DNA of 17,231 nucleotides from an uncultured Caryophanales bacterium (GTDB lineage Bacteria; Bacillota_I; Bacilli_A; RF39; UBA660), in the NCBI GenBank assembly GCA_946414975.1, contig CAMKQS010000026.1, positions 1 to 17,231 on the forward strand. The letters run 5' to 3'. A program made the position numbers and the translations under genes. The notes under the pieces were generated by a model. The model did not search any database, was not told where the DNA came from, and saw only the letters and a list, made by a program, of their open reading frames with translations. Positions 6,818 through 14,142 of the stretch are shown piece after piece (the first letter of the stretch is position 1; each line of letters begins with the position of its first letter).

Positions 6818-9313
6818 ATGGAAGATATAATAAAAAGAATACAAGATTATGCCTTAGAAGAAATTATGGGAGATCGTTTTGGTAAATATGCAAAAGAAAT
6901 TATCCAAGATAGAGCTATTCCAGATGTTAGAGATGGATTAAAACCAGTACAAAGAAGAATTTTATATGCAATGTATAAGGCTAATAATACCCATGAACAC
7001 GGATATATAAAATGTGCTGCAACTGTTGGAGATGTATTAGGTAAATTCCATCCACACGGAGATTCATCAGTATATGATGCAATGGTGCGTATGAGTCAGT
7101 GGTGGAAACAAAACGAAATACTAATAGATATACATGGTAATAATGGATCTATGGATGGAGATTCTGCTGCTGCATACCGTTATACAGAAGCTAGGCTTTC
7201 TAAAATTAGTAGTGAACTTTTAAAAGATCTTGAAAAAGATACTGTTGCTTGGGCACCAAACTTTGATGATAGATTTTTAGAACCAACTGTTCTTCCAGCT
7301 AAATATCCAAACCTACTTGTTAATGGAACTAATGGTATTAGTGCAGGATATGCAACAAATATTCCTCCACATAATTTAGGAGAGATTATTGATGCAACAA
7401 TAAAAAGAATTGATAGTCCAAACTGTAGATTAGATACAATACTTGAAATAGTAAAGGGTCCAGATTTTCCAACAGGAGGTATTGTAGAAGGTAAAAAAGG
7501 AATTATTGATGCATTTACAACTGGTCGTGGAAAAGTAATAGTAAGAAGTAAATGTGAATTTGTAACAAATAAGGGTAAAACTCAAATACTAGTTACAGAA
7601 ATACCATTTGAAGTAAATAAAGCTAATTTAGTTAGTAAAATTGATTCAATTAGAATAGATAAAAAAATAGATGGCATAGCTGAGGTTAGAGATGAGACAG
7701 ATAGAGATGGTCTTAGAATTGCTATAGATTTAAAAAATGGTGCTAATAAAGATATGATTTTAAACTATCTTTATAAAAATACTGAACTTCAAGTATCATA
7801 TTCATATAACATGGTTGCTATTGTAAATAGAAGGCCAATGACTTTAGGAATTATTCCAATGCTAGATGCATATATTGCTCATCAAAAAGAAGTATTATTA
7901 AGAAGAACTAAATTTGATCTTGAAGCATATGAAAAAAGATTACACATAGTAGATGGATTCTTAAAGATGTTATCAATACTTGATGAAGTTATTAAAGTAA
8001 TTCGTGCAAGTAAGAATAAAGCAGATGCTAGAGATAACTTAGTTAAAGAATTTGACTTTACATTAAAACAGGCTGAGGCAATAGTTACATTGCAACTATA
8101 TCGTTTAACAAATACTGACGTTGTTGCACTAGAAGAAGAAAAAGCAAAATTAGAAAAATTTATTGCAGCTTTAAAACAAATACTTGCTGATGAAGATAAA
8201 TTACATGAAGTAATGAAACATGAATTAAGAAAAATAAAAAAAGAATATGCAGTAGATAGAAAAACAGAAATTAGAGATGAAGTAACTGAAATAAAAATAG
8301 ATACAACAGACATGATTCAAAAAGAAGATTGTATTGTAATGGTAACTGCAGAAGGTTATGTTAAAAGAAGTTCTGTAAGAAGTTATCAATCTAGTGAGTC
8401 AGAACCTACACTAAAAGAGATGGATTATGTAATTGGATTATATGAATTAAATACATTAGATACAATACTTATGTTTACTAATATGGGAAATTACTTATAT
8501 ATTCCAGTATATGAAATACCAGATTTAAAATGGAAAGAAATAGGAAAACATGTAAGTAATATAGTAAAACTTGGTGCAGATGAAAAAATTATTACATCAA
8601 TTCCAGTTACAAACTTTGATGATAAAAAAACAATTACAATATTTAGTAAAAATGGTATGGTAAAAAGAACATTACTTAGTGATTTTAAAGTTACACGTTA
8701 TAATAAACCAATTTGTTCAATGAAATTAAAAGGTGACGATGAAGTTGTTAGCGTAACTGATAAAATAGGTAGTGAGGTATTTATTACTACAACTAATGGT
8801 AATGCATTAAGATATGATATAAATGAAATAGGAGTAATAGGACTAAAAGCCAGTGGAGTTAAAGCAATTTCATTAAAAGATAACGATAAAGTAATCTTTG
8901 GTGAAATTTATAATGGAGAAGATTATATTTTAGTTCTAACAGATAAAAGTACTGCAAAAAGAGTAAAAATATCTGAATTTGAAAGAACATCAAGAGCTAG
9001 ACGTGGAGTGCAAATAATAAGAGATGTAAAAACTAATCCATATCATATAATAGGTGGTTTAATTGTTGATAAAACAAATATTGGAATTATTTATAAAGAA
9101 GATATTGAATATAAGAAAACAACTGATATTTCAATACTAGATAGATATTCAACAGGTACTAGTATTTCAAATAATCAAGTATTTGGTATGTTTGAAGTTA
9201 AAGAACTTATAAATCCTAAAGATATAAAAGAAGAAGTAAAAGAAATATCATTAGAATCAATAGATGATAAGATAATGACGATAGATGATTTCTTAAAAGA
9301 TATAGAAAAATAG
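6818..9313 (+). CDS. parC: DNA topoisomerase IV subunit A (ParC)
   Basis: 831 residues. This DNA breakage-reunion subunit pairs with ParE. The winged-helix region has HPHGDSSVYDAM, the quinolone-binding helix, with Ser83 and Asp87 both intact, so no classical target-site resistance change. The catalytic pair is Arg121-Tyr122 in YRYTEARLS. Next come the tower and coiled-coil gate (about 360-490), then a C-terminal beta-pinwheel from about 500. The C-terminus has only a degenerate RARRG where GyrA would carry its QRRGGKG box, and the gene shares an operon with parE, so ParC is preferred over GyrA. The ATG abuts the Nudix stop codon and GAGGTG (6807-6812) lies inside the Nudix 3' end, implying coupled translation. 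A perfect hairpin terminator overlaps its stop codon. Confidence 0.94.
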   Translation: MEDIIKRIQDYALEEIMGDRFGKYAKEIIQDRAIPDVRDGLKPVQRRILYAMYKANNTHEHGYIKCAATVGDVLGKFHPHGDSSVYDAMVRMSQWWKQNEILIDIHGNNGSMDGDSAAAYRYTEARLSKISSELLKDLEKDTVAWAPNFDDRFLEPTVLPAKYPNLLVNGTNGISAGYATNIPPHNLGEIIDATIKRIDSPNCRLDTILEIVKGPDFPTGGIVEGKKGIIDAFTTGRGKVIVRSKCEFVTNKGKTQILVTEIPFEVNKANLVSKIDSIRIDKKIDGIAEVRDETDRDGLRIAIDLKNGANKDMILNYLYKNTELQVSYSYNMVAIVNRRPMTLGIIPMLDAYIAHQKEVLLRRTKFDLEAYEKRLHIVDGFLKMLSILDEVIKVIRASKNKADARDNLVKEFDFTLKQAEAIVTLQLYRLTNTDVVALEEEKAKLEKFIAALKQILADEDKLHEVMKHELRKIKKEYAVDRKTEIRDEVTEIKIDTTDMIQKEDCIVMVTAEGYVKRSSVRSYQSSESEPTLKEMDYVIGLYELNTLDTILMFTNMGNYLYIPVYEIPDLKWKEIGKHVSNIVKLGADEKIITSIPVTNFDDKKTITIFSKNGMVKRTLLSDFKVTRYNKPICSMKLKGDDEVVSVTDKIGSEVFITTTNGNALRYDINEIGVIGLKASGVKAISLKDNDKVIFGEIYNGEDYILVLTDKSTAKRVKISEFERTSRARRGVQIIRDVKTNPYHIIGGLIVDKTNIGIIYKEDIEYKKTTDISILDRYSTGTSISNNQVFGMFEVKELINPKDIKEEVKEISLESIDDKIMTIDDFLKDIEK

Positions 9314-9335
9314 ATTGAGATAACTCAATCTTTTT
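9312..9335 (+). terminator. Terminator of the parE-parC operon
   Basis: A perfect 8-base stem AGATTGAG (9312-9319) / CTCAATCT (9324-9331), loop ATAA, followed by a T-run. The stem begins within the parC stop codon. Confidence 0.9.
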
Positions 9336-9336
9336 A

Positions 9337-9345
9337 TGATATAAT
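9337..9345 (+). promoter_or_regulatory. Extended -10 promoter of the GrpB-family gene
   Basis: TGA plus TATAAT (9340-9345), immediately after the parC terminator. The best -35 candidate, TTGAGA (9315-9320), lies inside the terminator stem with a long 19-base spacer, so the extended -10 probably dominates. Confidence 0.65.
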
Positions 9346-9368
9346 TTTTAATAAAGGAAGTGAAAAAT

Positions 9369-9881
9369 ATGGTTACTTTAGAAAGACAAAATTTTAAAGA
9401 AAATACTAAAAGATATAATAAAGAAGTAAAAAGAATAAGAAATGTAATTGGAAAAGATTATCCAATAAATCATGTAGGATCAACTGCACTTCCGTATATG
9501 ATTGGTAAAAATATAATAGATATTTTAATTGGAGTATCTAATGATAATGAAATGGAAGATTTAACGAAAAAACTAAAACAATTAGGTTTCTATCCAGGTA
9601 AAAAAAGTAATGGAAATATTTATCGTTTTTTTGCTAGTACAGAAAAAGAAACAAAATCAGGTGATATACATATACATCTAGTAAAAATTGATTCTGACAG
9701 ATATAAAGATTTTCTTATTTTAAAAGAATACTTACTAATAAACAAAGAAGAAAGAAAAGCATATGCTAAGTTAAAAAAAGAAATATTAAAAGATGGATAT
9801 AATATTAGAGAAGATTATAAAAATATTAAAAGTAAATATGTTACTGATTTATTAAATCGTGCAAGGGAAAGTGTTAAATAA
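9369..9881 (+). CDS. GrpB/UPF0157 family protein
   Basis: 170 residues of the GrpB (UPF0157) family, which has a nucleotidyltransferase-like fold but no established reaction in most members. Visible signatures are INHVGSTALP (about 33-42), KNIIDI with Asp51, the GDIHIHLV strand, and a C-terminal FLILKEYLLINKEERKAYAKLK segment matching the usual FRDYLR-x-HPE-like region. The ATG at 9369 is preferred over the in-frame GTG at 9360, because AGGAAG (9355-9360) is well placed for the former and overlaps the latter. It is a single-gene unit flanked by its own promoter and terminator. Function is unknown; family membership is clear. Confidence 0.8.
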   Translation: MVTLERQNFKENTKRYNKEVKRIRNVIGKDYPINHVGSTALPYMIGKNIIDILIGVSNDNEMEDLTKKLKQLGFYPGKKSNGNIYRFFASTEKETKSGDIHIHLVKIDSDRYKDFLILKEYLLINKEERKAYAKLKKEILKDGYNIREDYKNIKSKYVTDLLNRARESVK

Positions 9882-9925
9882 AAAATTAATGTGCATTTTT
9901 ATGTAAAGTATAGACAAGTTTTAAA

Positions 9926-9947
9926 ATACGAGTAATCGTATCTTTTT
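9926..9947 (+). terminator. Terminator after the GrpB-family gene
   Basis: Stem ATACGA (9926-9931), loop GTAA, TCGTAT (9936-9941), then CTTTTT. The stem is short, so strength is uncertain. Confidence 0.65.
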
Positions 9948-9949
9948 AC

Positions 9950-9978
9950 TTGAAAAAAATAATATATTTTAGTATAAT
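9950..9978 (+). promoter_or_regulatory. Promoter of the P-type ATPase gene
   Basis: -35 TTGAAA (9950-9955), a 17-base spacer and consensus -10 TATAAT (9973-9978). A strong AAGGAG (9993-9998) precedes the start codon. Confidence 0.85.
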
Positions 9979-10006
9979 TTAGTCGCAGTAACAAGGAGAT
10001 GTTAAT

Positions 10007-12313
10007 ATGCGTTATGATCCTAACATATATGTAGGTTTATCTGATGAACAGGTTAAGTTAAGATATGAAGAAGGACTTGTTAATTATGATACAGAGATTA
10101 AAACCATAAGTATAAAAAAGATTATATATAAGAATGTATTTACTATATTTAATTTATTAAATTTAGGAATAGCTTTTTGTATTTTTTTAGTTCATTCATA
10201 TAAGAATTTACTTTTTATGGGTATTGTATTATGTAATACTATAATAAGTATTATACAAGAAGTACATGCTAAAAAGACTATTGATAAGTTAAATGTAATT
10301 GCAATGAAGAAGATATTAGTATTGAGAGAAGGTAATGAGAAATTAGTTTCTATTCATTCTATTGTACTTGATGATATTGTTAAATACAAACTAGGAAATC
10401 AAATTATTGCTGATTCTATAATAATGGATGGTGAGGTAGAGGTTGATGAATCATTCATTACTGGAGAAGCTAATCATATTATAAAAAAAGAAGGGGATAT
10501 GTTACTTTCTGGTAGTTTTATTGTATCAGGAAGTTGTATAGCTCGTGTTGAACATGTTGGACTTGATAATTATACGTCTAAGATATCTAGTGAGGCTAAG
10601 TATATAAAAAAAGTAAATTCTGTTATAGTTAATACTTTAAATAAAATTATCAAGATTATATCTTTTGTAATTGTGCCACTAGGTATAATACTATTTACAA
10701 GACAATATAGTGAGGTTGGTCTATCTAAAGCAGTTGTAGCATCTGCTGCTGCAATTATTTCGATGATACCTGAAGGCTTAGTATTACTTACAAGTTCTGT
10801 ATTTTTTATAAGTGCGTTAAGATTGGCTAGAAAAAAAGTGCTTGTTCAAGATTTATATTGTTCTGAATCATTAGCTAGGGTAGATACTATATGTTTAGAT
10901 AAAACAGGAACTCTTACTAAAGGAAGTGTAGAGTTAGTTGATGTTGTTAAAATAGATAATAATTACAATATAGATAAAGTTTTAAGTTCATTTTCTAATA
11001 GTCTTTCTGGTGATAATAAGACTATGGATGCGATAGGAAGTAAGTATGGTAATGATATTGGATATATGGTAACTAAAAAAGTACCATTTTCATCTTCTAG
11101 AAAGTATTCAGGAATAAATGTTAAGGATAAAGGATCTTTTATATTAGGTGCGCGTGAGATATTATGTAAAGATATTAAAAATGATGTATTTAAAAAGTAT
11201 GAAAATTATCGAATTTTAGTATTAATGCATTCAAAAAATGAATTTAAGGAATATAATAAACCAGATAACATGAATTTAATTGGTGTACTTGTATTTCAAG
11301 ATGAAATAAGAAGTAATGCAAAAGAAACTCTTGATTATATAAAAAATGAAGGACTTGATGTTAAAATTATTACAGGGGATGGTATTGCTAGTACTATATC
11401 AATATTAAATAGATTAAATATTGATAGTAAAGTTATTGATATGAGTACGGTTAGGAATAAAGATAATTTAAAAGAGATAGTAGATAATTATAATGTATTT
11501 TGTAGAGTGCTTCCAAATCAAAAGAAAGAAATAGTAATGGCTTTAAGAGCTAGTAATCATGTTGTTGCTTTTGCAGGAGATGGAGTTAATGATGTTTTAG
11601 CGCTCCGTGAGGCTGATAGTAGTATATCGATTGCAAATGGTAGTGAAGCTGCAAGAAACGTGGCTCAAGTAGTTTTAATGGATTCTGATTTTAAATCTGT
11701 TCCATCTATTATTAAAGAGGGAAGAAGAACTGTTAATAATTTAGAAAGATCAGGATGCTTATTTTTAACTAAAACAACTTATTCAACTTTGCTTGCTATA
11801 ACATTTTTATTTATATCTATGGGTTATCCATTTCAACCAATACAGCTTAGTTTAACTAGTGCACTTACAATAGGTATTCCATCTTTCATACTGGCACTTG
11901 AGTCTAATAATAAGAAAATAGAAGGTAATTTTTTTATTAATGTTTTTAGAAGGTCAATACCTAGTGCGGTTACTATTGTACTAAGTATATTAATAACAAT
12001 GTTATTTTCATATATATTCAAATTTAGTCCAAAGGAAACTTCTACAATGGCTATATTACTTGTTGGCTATACTGGTTTTATCTTGTTATTTAAATTGTGT
12101 TATCCGTTTAGTAAATTACGCTTATTATTATATATAACATTGATTAGTATATTTGTATTTTGTATAATCTTTTTAAGAGGATTATTTGATTTAGTGTTAT
12201 TAAAACCATTTATGATACTATTATTTTTAAGTTTATGTTTACTTAATCTTGCAATATTTACAGAATTAAGTTATTTGTTTGATAAAAAAATTAGTAAATA
12301 TGAAAAAAAATAA
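10007..12313 (+). CDS. Cation-transporting P-type ATPase, CtpE-like
   Basis: 768 residues. This membrane pump uses an aspartyl-phosphate intermediate to move a cation. In order: two N-terminal helices (about 44-85), an actuator domain with TGEA at 152-155 (TGES in most relatives), helices with PEGL at 255-258, the phosphorylation loop DKTGTLT with Asp298, a short nucleotide-binding domain, TGD at 456-458, GDGVND at 524-529, and C-terminal helices from about 575. PEGL-LLTS followed by KKVLVQDLYCSESLARVD is typical of the CtpE-like group of Gram-positive pumps, for which calcium uptake has been proposed in mycobacteria. The ion here is not determined; the classic P1B heavy-metal CPx motif is absent. 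It has its own promoter, and no clear terminator lies between it and the DUF4190 gene. Confidence 0.9.
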   Translation: MRYDPNIYVGLSDEQVKLRYEEGLVNYDTEIKTISIKKIIYKNVFTIFNLLNLGIAFCIFLVHSYKNLLFMGIVLCNTIISIIQEVHAKKTIDKLNVIAMKKILVLREGNEKLVSIHSIVLDDIVKYKLGNQIIADSIIMDGEVEVDESFITGEANHIIKKEGDMLLSGSFIVSGSCIARVEHVGLDNYTSKISSEAKYIKKVNSVIVNTLNKIIKIISFVIVPLGIILFTRQYSEVGLSKAVVASAAAIISMIPEGLVLLTSSVFFISALRLARKKVLVQDLYCSESLARVDTICLDKTGTLTKGSVELVDVVKIDNNYNIDKVLSSFSNSLSGDNKTMDAIGSKYGNDIGYMVTKKVPFSSSRKYSGINVKDKGSFILGAREILCKDIKNDVFKKYENYRILVLMHSKNEFKEYNKPDNMNLIGVLVFQDEIRSNAKETLDYIKNEGLDVKIITGDGIASTISILNRLNIDSKVIDMSTVRNKDNLKEIVDNYNVFCRVLPNQKKEIVMALRASNHVVAFAGDGVNDVLALREADSSISIANGSEAARNVAQVVLMDSDFKSVPSIIKEGRRTVNNLERSGCLFLTKTTYSTLLAITFLFISMGYPFQPIQLSLTSALTIGIPSFILALESNNKKIEGNFFINVFRRSIPSAVTIVLSILITMLFSYIFKFSPKETSTMAILLVGYTGFILLFKLCYPFSKLRLLLYITLISIFVFCIIFLRGLFDLVLLKPFMILLFLSLCLLNLAIFTELSYLFDKKISKYEKK

Positions 12314-12329
12314 AATTTTGTGATACTAG

Positions 12330-12359
12330 TTGACAAGATTAGTCAATGTTTGATAAAAT
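12330..12359 (+). promoter_or_regulatory. Promoter of the DUF4190 gene, with a small inverted repeat
   Basis: Perfect -35 TTGACA (12330-12335), an 18-base spacer and TGA plus TAAAAT (-10, 12354-12359). TTGAC (12330-12334) is repeated inverted as GTCAA (12342-12346) with 7 bases between, which could form an operator over the -35 or be chance. Confidence 0.75.
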
Positions 12360-12385
12360 ATTGATAGTAAGAAAGGAGTGTTGTT

Positions 12386-12700
12386 ATGGAAAATAATGCG
12401 CCAAAGAATAATTCTAAAGCATTTTCAATTACTGCTTTAGTTACAGGTATTTTATCTATCGTTGGAGCTTTTATTCCAGTAGTATGTTATTTTACATTAG
12501 TACTTGGTGTTGTTGGTATTGTTTTCGGAGTTAAAGGACGTAAAACTGCTGCAACAGGACAAACTGGAATGGCTACAGCTGGATTAGTATGTGCTATTAT
12601 TGGTACTGCATTTAGTGCTATTGGTGTTATTTGTGTACTTATTTGTGCAAGTGCTATTAACTCTGCAGTTAATTCAGCAGCTGTAACAAGCTTATATTAA
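12386..12700 (+). CDS. DUF4190-type small membrane protein
   Basis: 104 residues. A short polar N-terminus (ENNAPKNNSK) is followed by two long hydrophobic stretches (about 16-48 and 63-95). They are separated by a basic GRKTAATGQTG turn, each hydrophobic half containing Gly-rich helices. This layout matches the DUF4190 family of Bacillota, which has no assigned function. AAGGAG (12373-12378) is well spaced from the ATG. The gene forms its own unit with a strong promoter and a strong terminator. GC content looks slightly higher than in neighbours (many GCT, GGA, ACA codons), consistent with high expression, though this is only an impression. Confidence 0.75.
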   Translation: MENNAPKNNSKAFSITALVTGILSIVGAFIPVVCYFTLVLGVVGIVFGVKGRKTAATGQTGMATAGLVCAIIGTAFSAIGVICVLICASAINSAVNSAAVTSLY

Positions 12701-12701
12701 T

Positions 12702-12723
12702 AAAAAAGCAGAAATGCTTTTTT
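12702..12723 (+). terminator. Terminator after the DUF4190 gene
   Basis: AAAAAAGCA (12702-12710), GAAA tetraloop, TGCTTTTTT (12715-12723), followed by more T. Perfect 9-base stem. Confidence 0.9.
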
Positions 12724-12737
12724 ATTTTTTTTTGATA

Positions 12738-12746
12738 TGATATAAT
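12738..12746 (+). promoter_or_regulatory. Extended -10 promoter of the Lgt-family gene
   Basis: TGA plus TATAAT (12741-12746). The upstream region is only a T-run left by the terminator, so no real -35. The -10 ends 15 bases before the start codon, and GGTGG (12753-12757) lies at the expected transcript start. Confidence 0.7.
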
Positions 12747-12761
12747 TAGTTCGGTGGTAAT

Positions 12762-13547
12762 ATGATTCCTTATGTAAATATATTTGGAAAACAAATAAGT
12801 ATGTATTTAATTATGACAATGGTAGGTATTTTTGTTTCAGGACCTTTTGCTATTAAAGAGGCAAAAAAAAGAGGAAAAGATCCTAATGAAATATTAGTTA
12901 TTTTACTTATAAGTGCTATAGGGTTATTTATAGGTGGTCATCTTTTATATGGAATTACAAATATAAATGTTTTATATAAATTAGTTATTCATTTTAATAG
13001 AATAAAATCAATAAAACAGTTTATTGATATATTTATTTATATATTTGGTGGTCAAGTATTTTATGGTGGGTTAATTGGAGGATTATTAACTGCCTGTTTC
13101 TATATGAAAAAAAAGAAGTGTGATTCAAAACTTTATTTTGATATTGGAGCTTTTACAATACCACTATTTCATTTTTTTGCTAGAATTGGATGCTTTTTAT
13201 CTGGATGTTGTTATGGAGTTGAAAGTCATATAGGATTTAAATATAAACATTCAATTGTAGAGATTGCAAATGGTGTAAATAGATTTCCAATACAGTTAGT
13301 TGAATCTTTATTTAACTTAATGTTGTTTGCATTTATGTATATATTGTATAAAAAAGAAAAACTTAAAGGATGCTTAATATATTTATATTTATCATTATAT
13401 GCAATTGCTAGATTTATATTTGAATTCTTTAGGGGAGATCATTATAGAGGATTTTTATTTGGATTATCTACATCACAAATAATTAGTTTATTAATAATTT
13501 TATTTGTTATAATTAGTTTAATAATAAAAAAAGTTAAGAAAAAATAA
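12762..13547 (+). CDS. lgt: Lgt-family prolipoprotein diacylglyceryl transferase, divergent
   Basis: 261 residues with about seven membrane helices. Lgt transfers diacylglycerol from phosphatidylglycerol to the lipobox cysteine of prolipoproteins. Conserved blocks are: GGQVFYGGLIGG (about 96-107, cf. the FHGGLIG block), ARIGCFLSGCCYG (140-152, cf. the RIGNFINGE block), P176 and Q178, and ARFIFEFFRGD (216-226). Against E. coli Lgt, Arg143 (here Arg141), Arg239 (Arg217) and Glu243 (Glu221) are kept. His103 is Tyr101, Asn146 is Cys144 and Glu151 is Cys149. This GCCYG variant recurs in other anaerobes and may be a paralogue with altered activity, so function is less certain than family. The 3' end overlaps the convergent DUF192 gene by 14 bases. 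Confidence 0.8.
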   Translation: MIPYVNIFGKQISMYLIMTMVGIFVSGPFAIKEAKKRGKDPNEILVILLISAIGLFIGGHLLYGITNINVLYKLVIHFNRIKSIKQFIDIFIYIFGGQVFYGGLIGGLLTACFYMKKKKCDSKLYFDIGAFTIPLFHFFARIGCFLSGCCYGVESHIGFKYKHSIVEIANGVNRFPIQLVESLFNLMLFAFMYILYKKEKLKGCLIYLYLSLYAIARFIFEFFRGDHYRGFLFGLSTSQIISLLIILFVIISLIIKKVKKK

Positions 13548-13563
13548 GTGTTTCATTAACTTT
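13530..13563 (-). terminator. Hairpin over the overlapping stops of the Lgt-like and DUF192 genes
   Basis: AAAGTTAAGAAA (13530-13541) pairs with TTTC plus TTAACTTT (13551-13563) with one bulged base. On the minus strand it is followed by a run of seven T (13532-13526), a good terminator for the DUF192 gene. On the plus strand the T-tract is weak, so only partial termination of the Lgt-like gene is expected. Confidence 0.55.
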
Positions 13564-13842
13564 ATATGTATTAGAGTTACTTGGTAATTCATAAAAATAG
13601 TAGGATTTTAATTTTATTAAAATTCTATTTTTTTTAAAATTATTATATATATATAATATTTTATTATTTTTATCTGTTATAATAATATCTATATTTTCTC
13701 TCATAAAAAATGTATGGATTGCCTTACATTTAAATCTAAGAGCACATTTTATGTTTTTTTTAAACATAAAACCTAATAATTTATCTTTAAAGTTATCACA
13801 AAATTTTAATTTAATTTTATTATTTTTTAATACTAAATTCAT
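13534..13842 (-). CDS. DUF192 family protein
   Basis: 102 residues. It matches the DUF192 (COG1430) pattern: a LLGFMF segment near the start, HTFFMRENIDIIITD (about 43-57; the family has TFWM-x-F-x-IDV-x-F-x-D), then KILYIYNN and YYFYELPSN near the end. The family is widespread and its function is unknown. Many relatives are exported, but this one shows no signal peptide. It converges on the Lgt-like gene with a 14-base overlap and diverges from the pilin gene, with which it shares a promoter region. It is rich in Lys, Asn and Ile, more so than its neighbours. No strong ribosome-binding site is seen, only GTGAT before the ATG. Confidence 0.75.
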   Translation of the reverse strand: MNLVLKNNKIKLKFCDNFKDKLLGFMFKKNIKCALRFKCKAIHTFFMRENIDIIITDKNNKILYIYNNFKKNRILIKLKSYYFYELPSNSNTYKVNETLIFS

Positions 13843-13856
13843 ATTATCACATAAAA

Positions 13857-13885
13857 ATTATATCAAATATAAATTCAATTGACAA
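13857..13885 (-). promoter_or_regulatory. Promoter of the DUF192 gene
   Basis: On the minus strand: -35 TTGTCA (13885-13880), a 17-base spacer and extended -10 TGA plus TATAAT (13862-13857). The -10 ends 14 bases before the start codon. Confidence 0.7.
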
Positions 13886-13907
13886 ATACATGAAAATGTT
13901 ATAAAAT
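13879..13907 (+). promoter_or_regulatory. Promoter of the pilin-ftsY operon
   Basis: Perfect -35 TTGACA (13879-13884), a 17-base spacer and -10 TAAAAT (13902-13907). The -35 overlaps the -35 of the divergent DUF192 promoter by five bases, so the two polymerases should compete. Confidence 0.8.
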
Positions 13908-13930
13908 TGACTTAAGGTAAGGTGACATTT

Positions 13931-14125
13931 ATGAGATTAAACTCTAATCGAGGACAGGCTCTTGTTGAGTATTTACTTATTATTGCAGTTATAAGCGTTG
14001 TTGTTATAAGCGTTGTTAAAATATTTGGTGGATATTTACAGGATACAATGACTAAATCTTCTTGTGAGATGATGGGAAAAACTTATGTTGATGGCAAATC
14101 GCCAGGGGATGGAAAATGTGAATAA
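13931..14125 (+). CDS. Flp/Tad-type (class IVb) prepilin
   Basis: 64 residues. A short basic leader MRLNSNRG is followed by QALVEY, matching the Flp prepilin motif in which cleavage occurs after Gly8 and mature Glu5-Tyr6 are conserved. A hydrophobic helix (about 11-35) follows, then a short polar tail with Cys44 and Cys63 that could form a disulfide. Class IVb pilins assemble into thin pili through a Tad machine at the membrane; no tad genes are in this window. The ATG at 13931 is preferred over the in-frame GTG at 13922, because the GTG lies within the ribosome-binding region (AAGGTGA, 13919-13925) and would spoil the leader. ftsY begins 17 bases downstream with no terminator between, so the pilin heads that operon. 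Confidence 0.8.
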   Translation: MRLNSNRGQALVEYLLIIAVISVVVISVVKIFGGYLQDTMTKSSCEMMGKTYVDGKSPGDGKCE

Positions 14126-14142
14126 TTTTTTAAGGGGGATTT

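Noticed and set aside
7049..7090. Quinolone-resistance substitutions in ParC
   Set aside because: Ser83 and Asp87 in HGDSSVYDAM are the sensitive-type residues.
9882..10006. Intergenic stretch as a riboswitch or small RNA
   Set aside because: It is accounted for by a short terminator and a consensus promoter; the leader after the -10 is too short for an aptamer.
14126..14142. Terminator or attenuator between the pilin gene and ftsY
   Set aside because: A run of six T is present but no inverted repeat precedes it.
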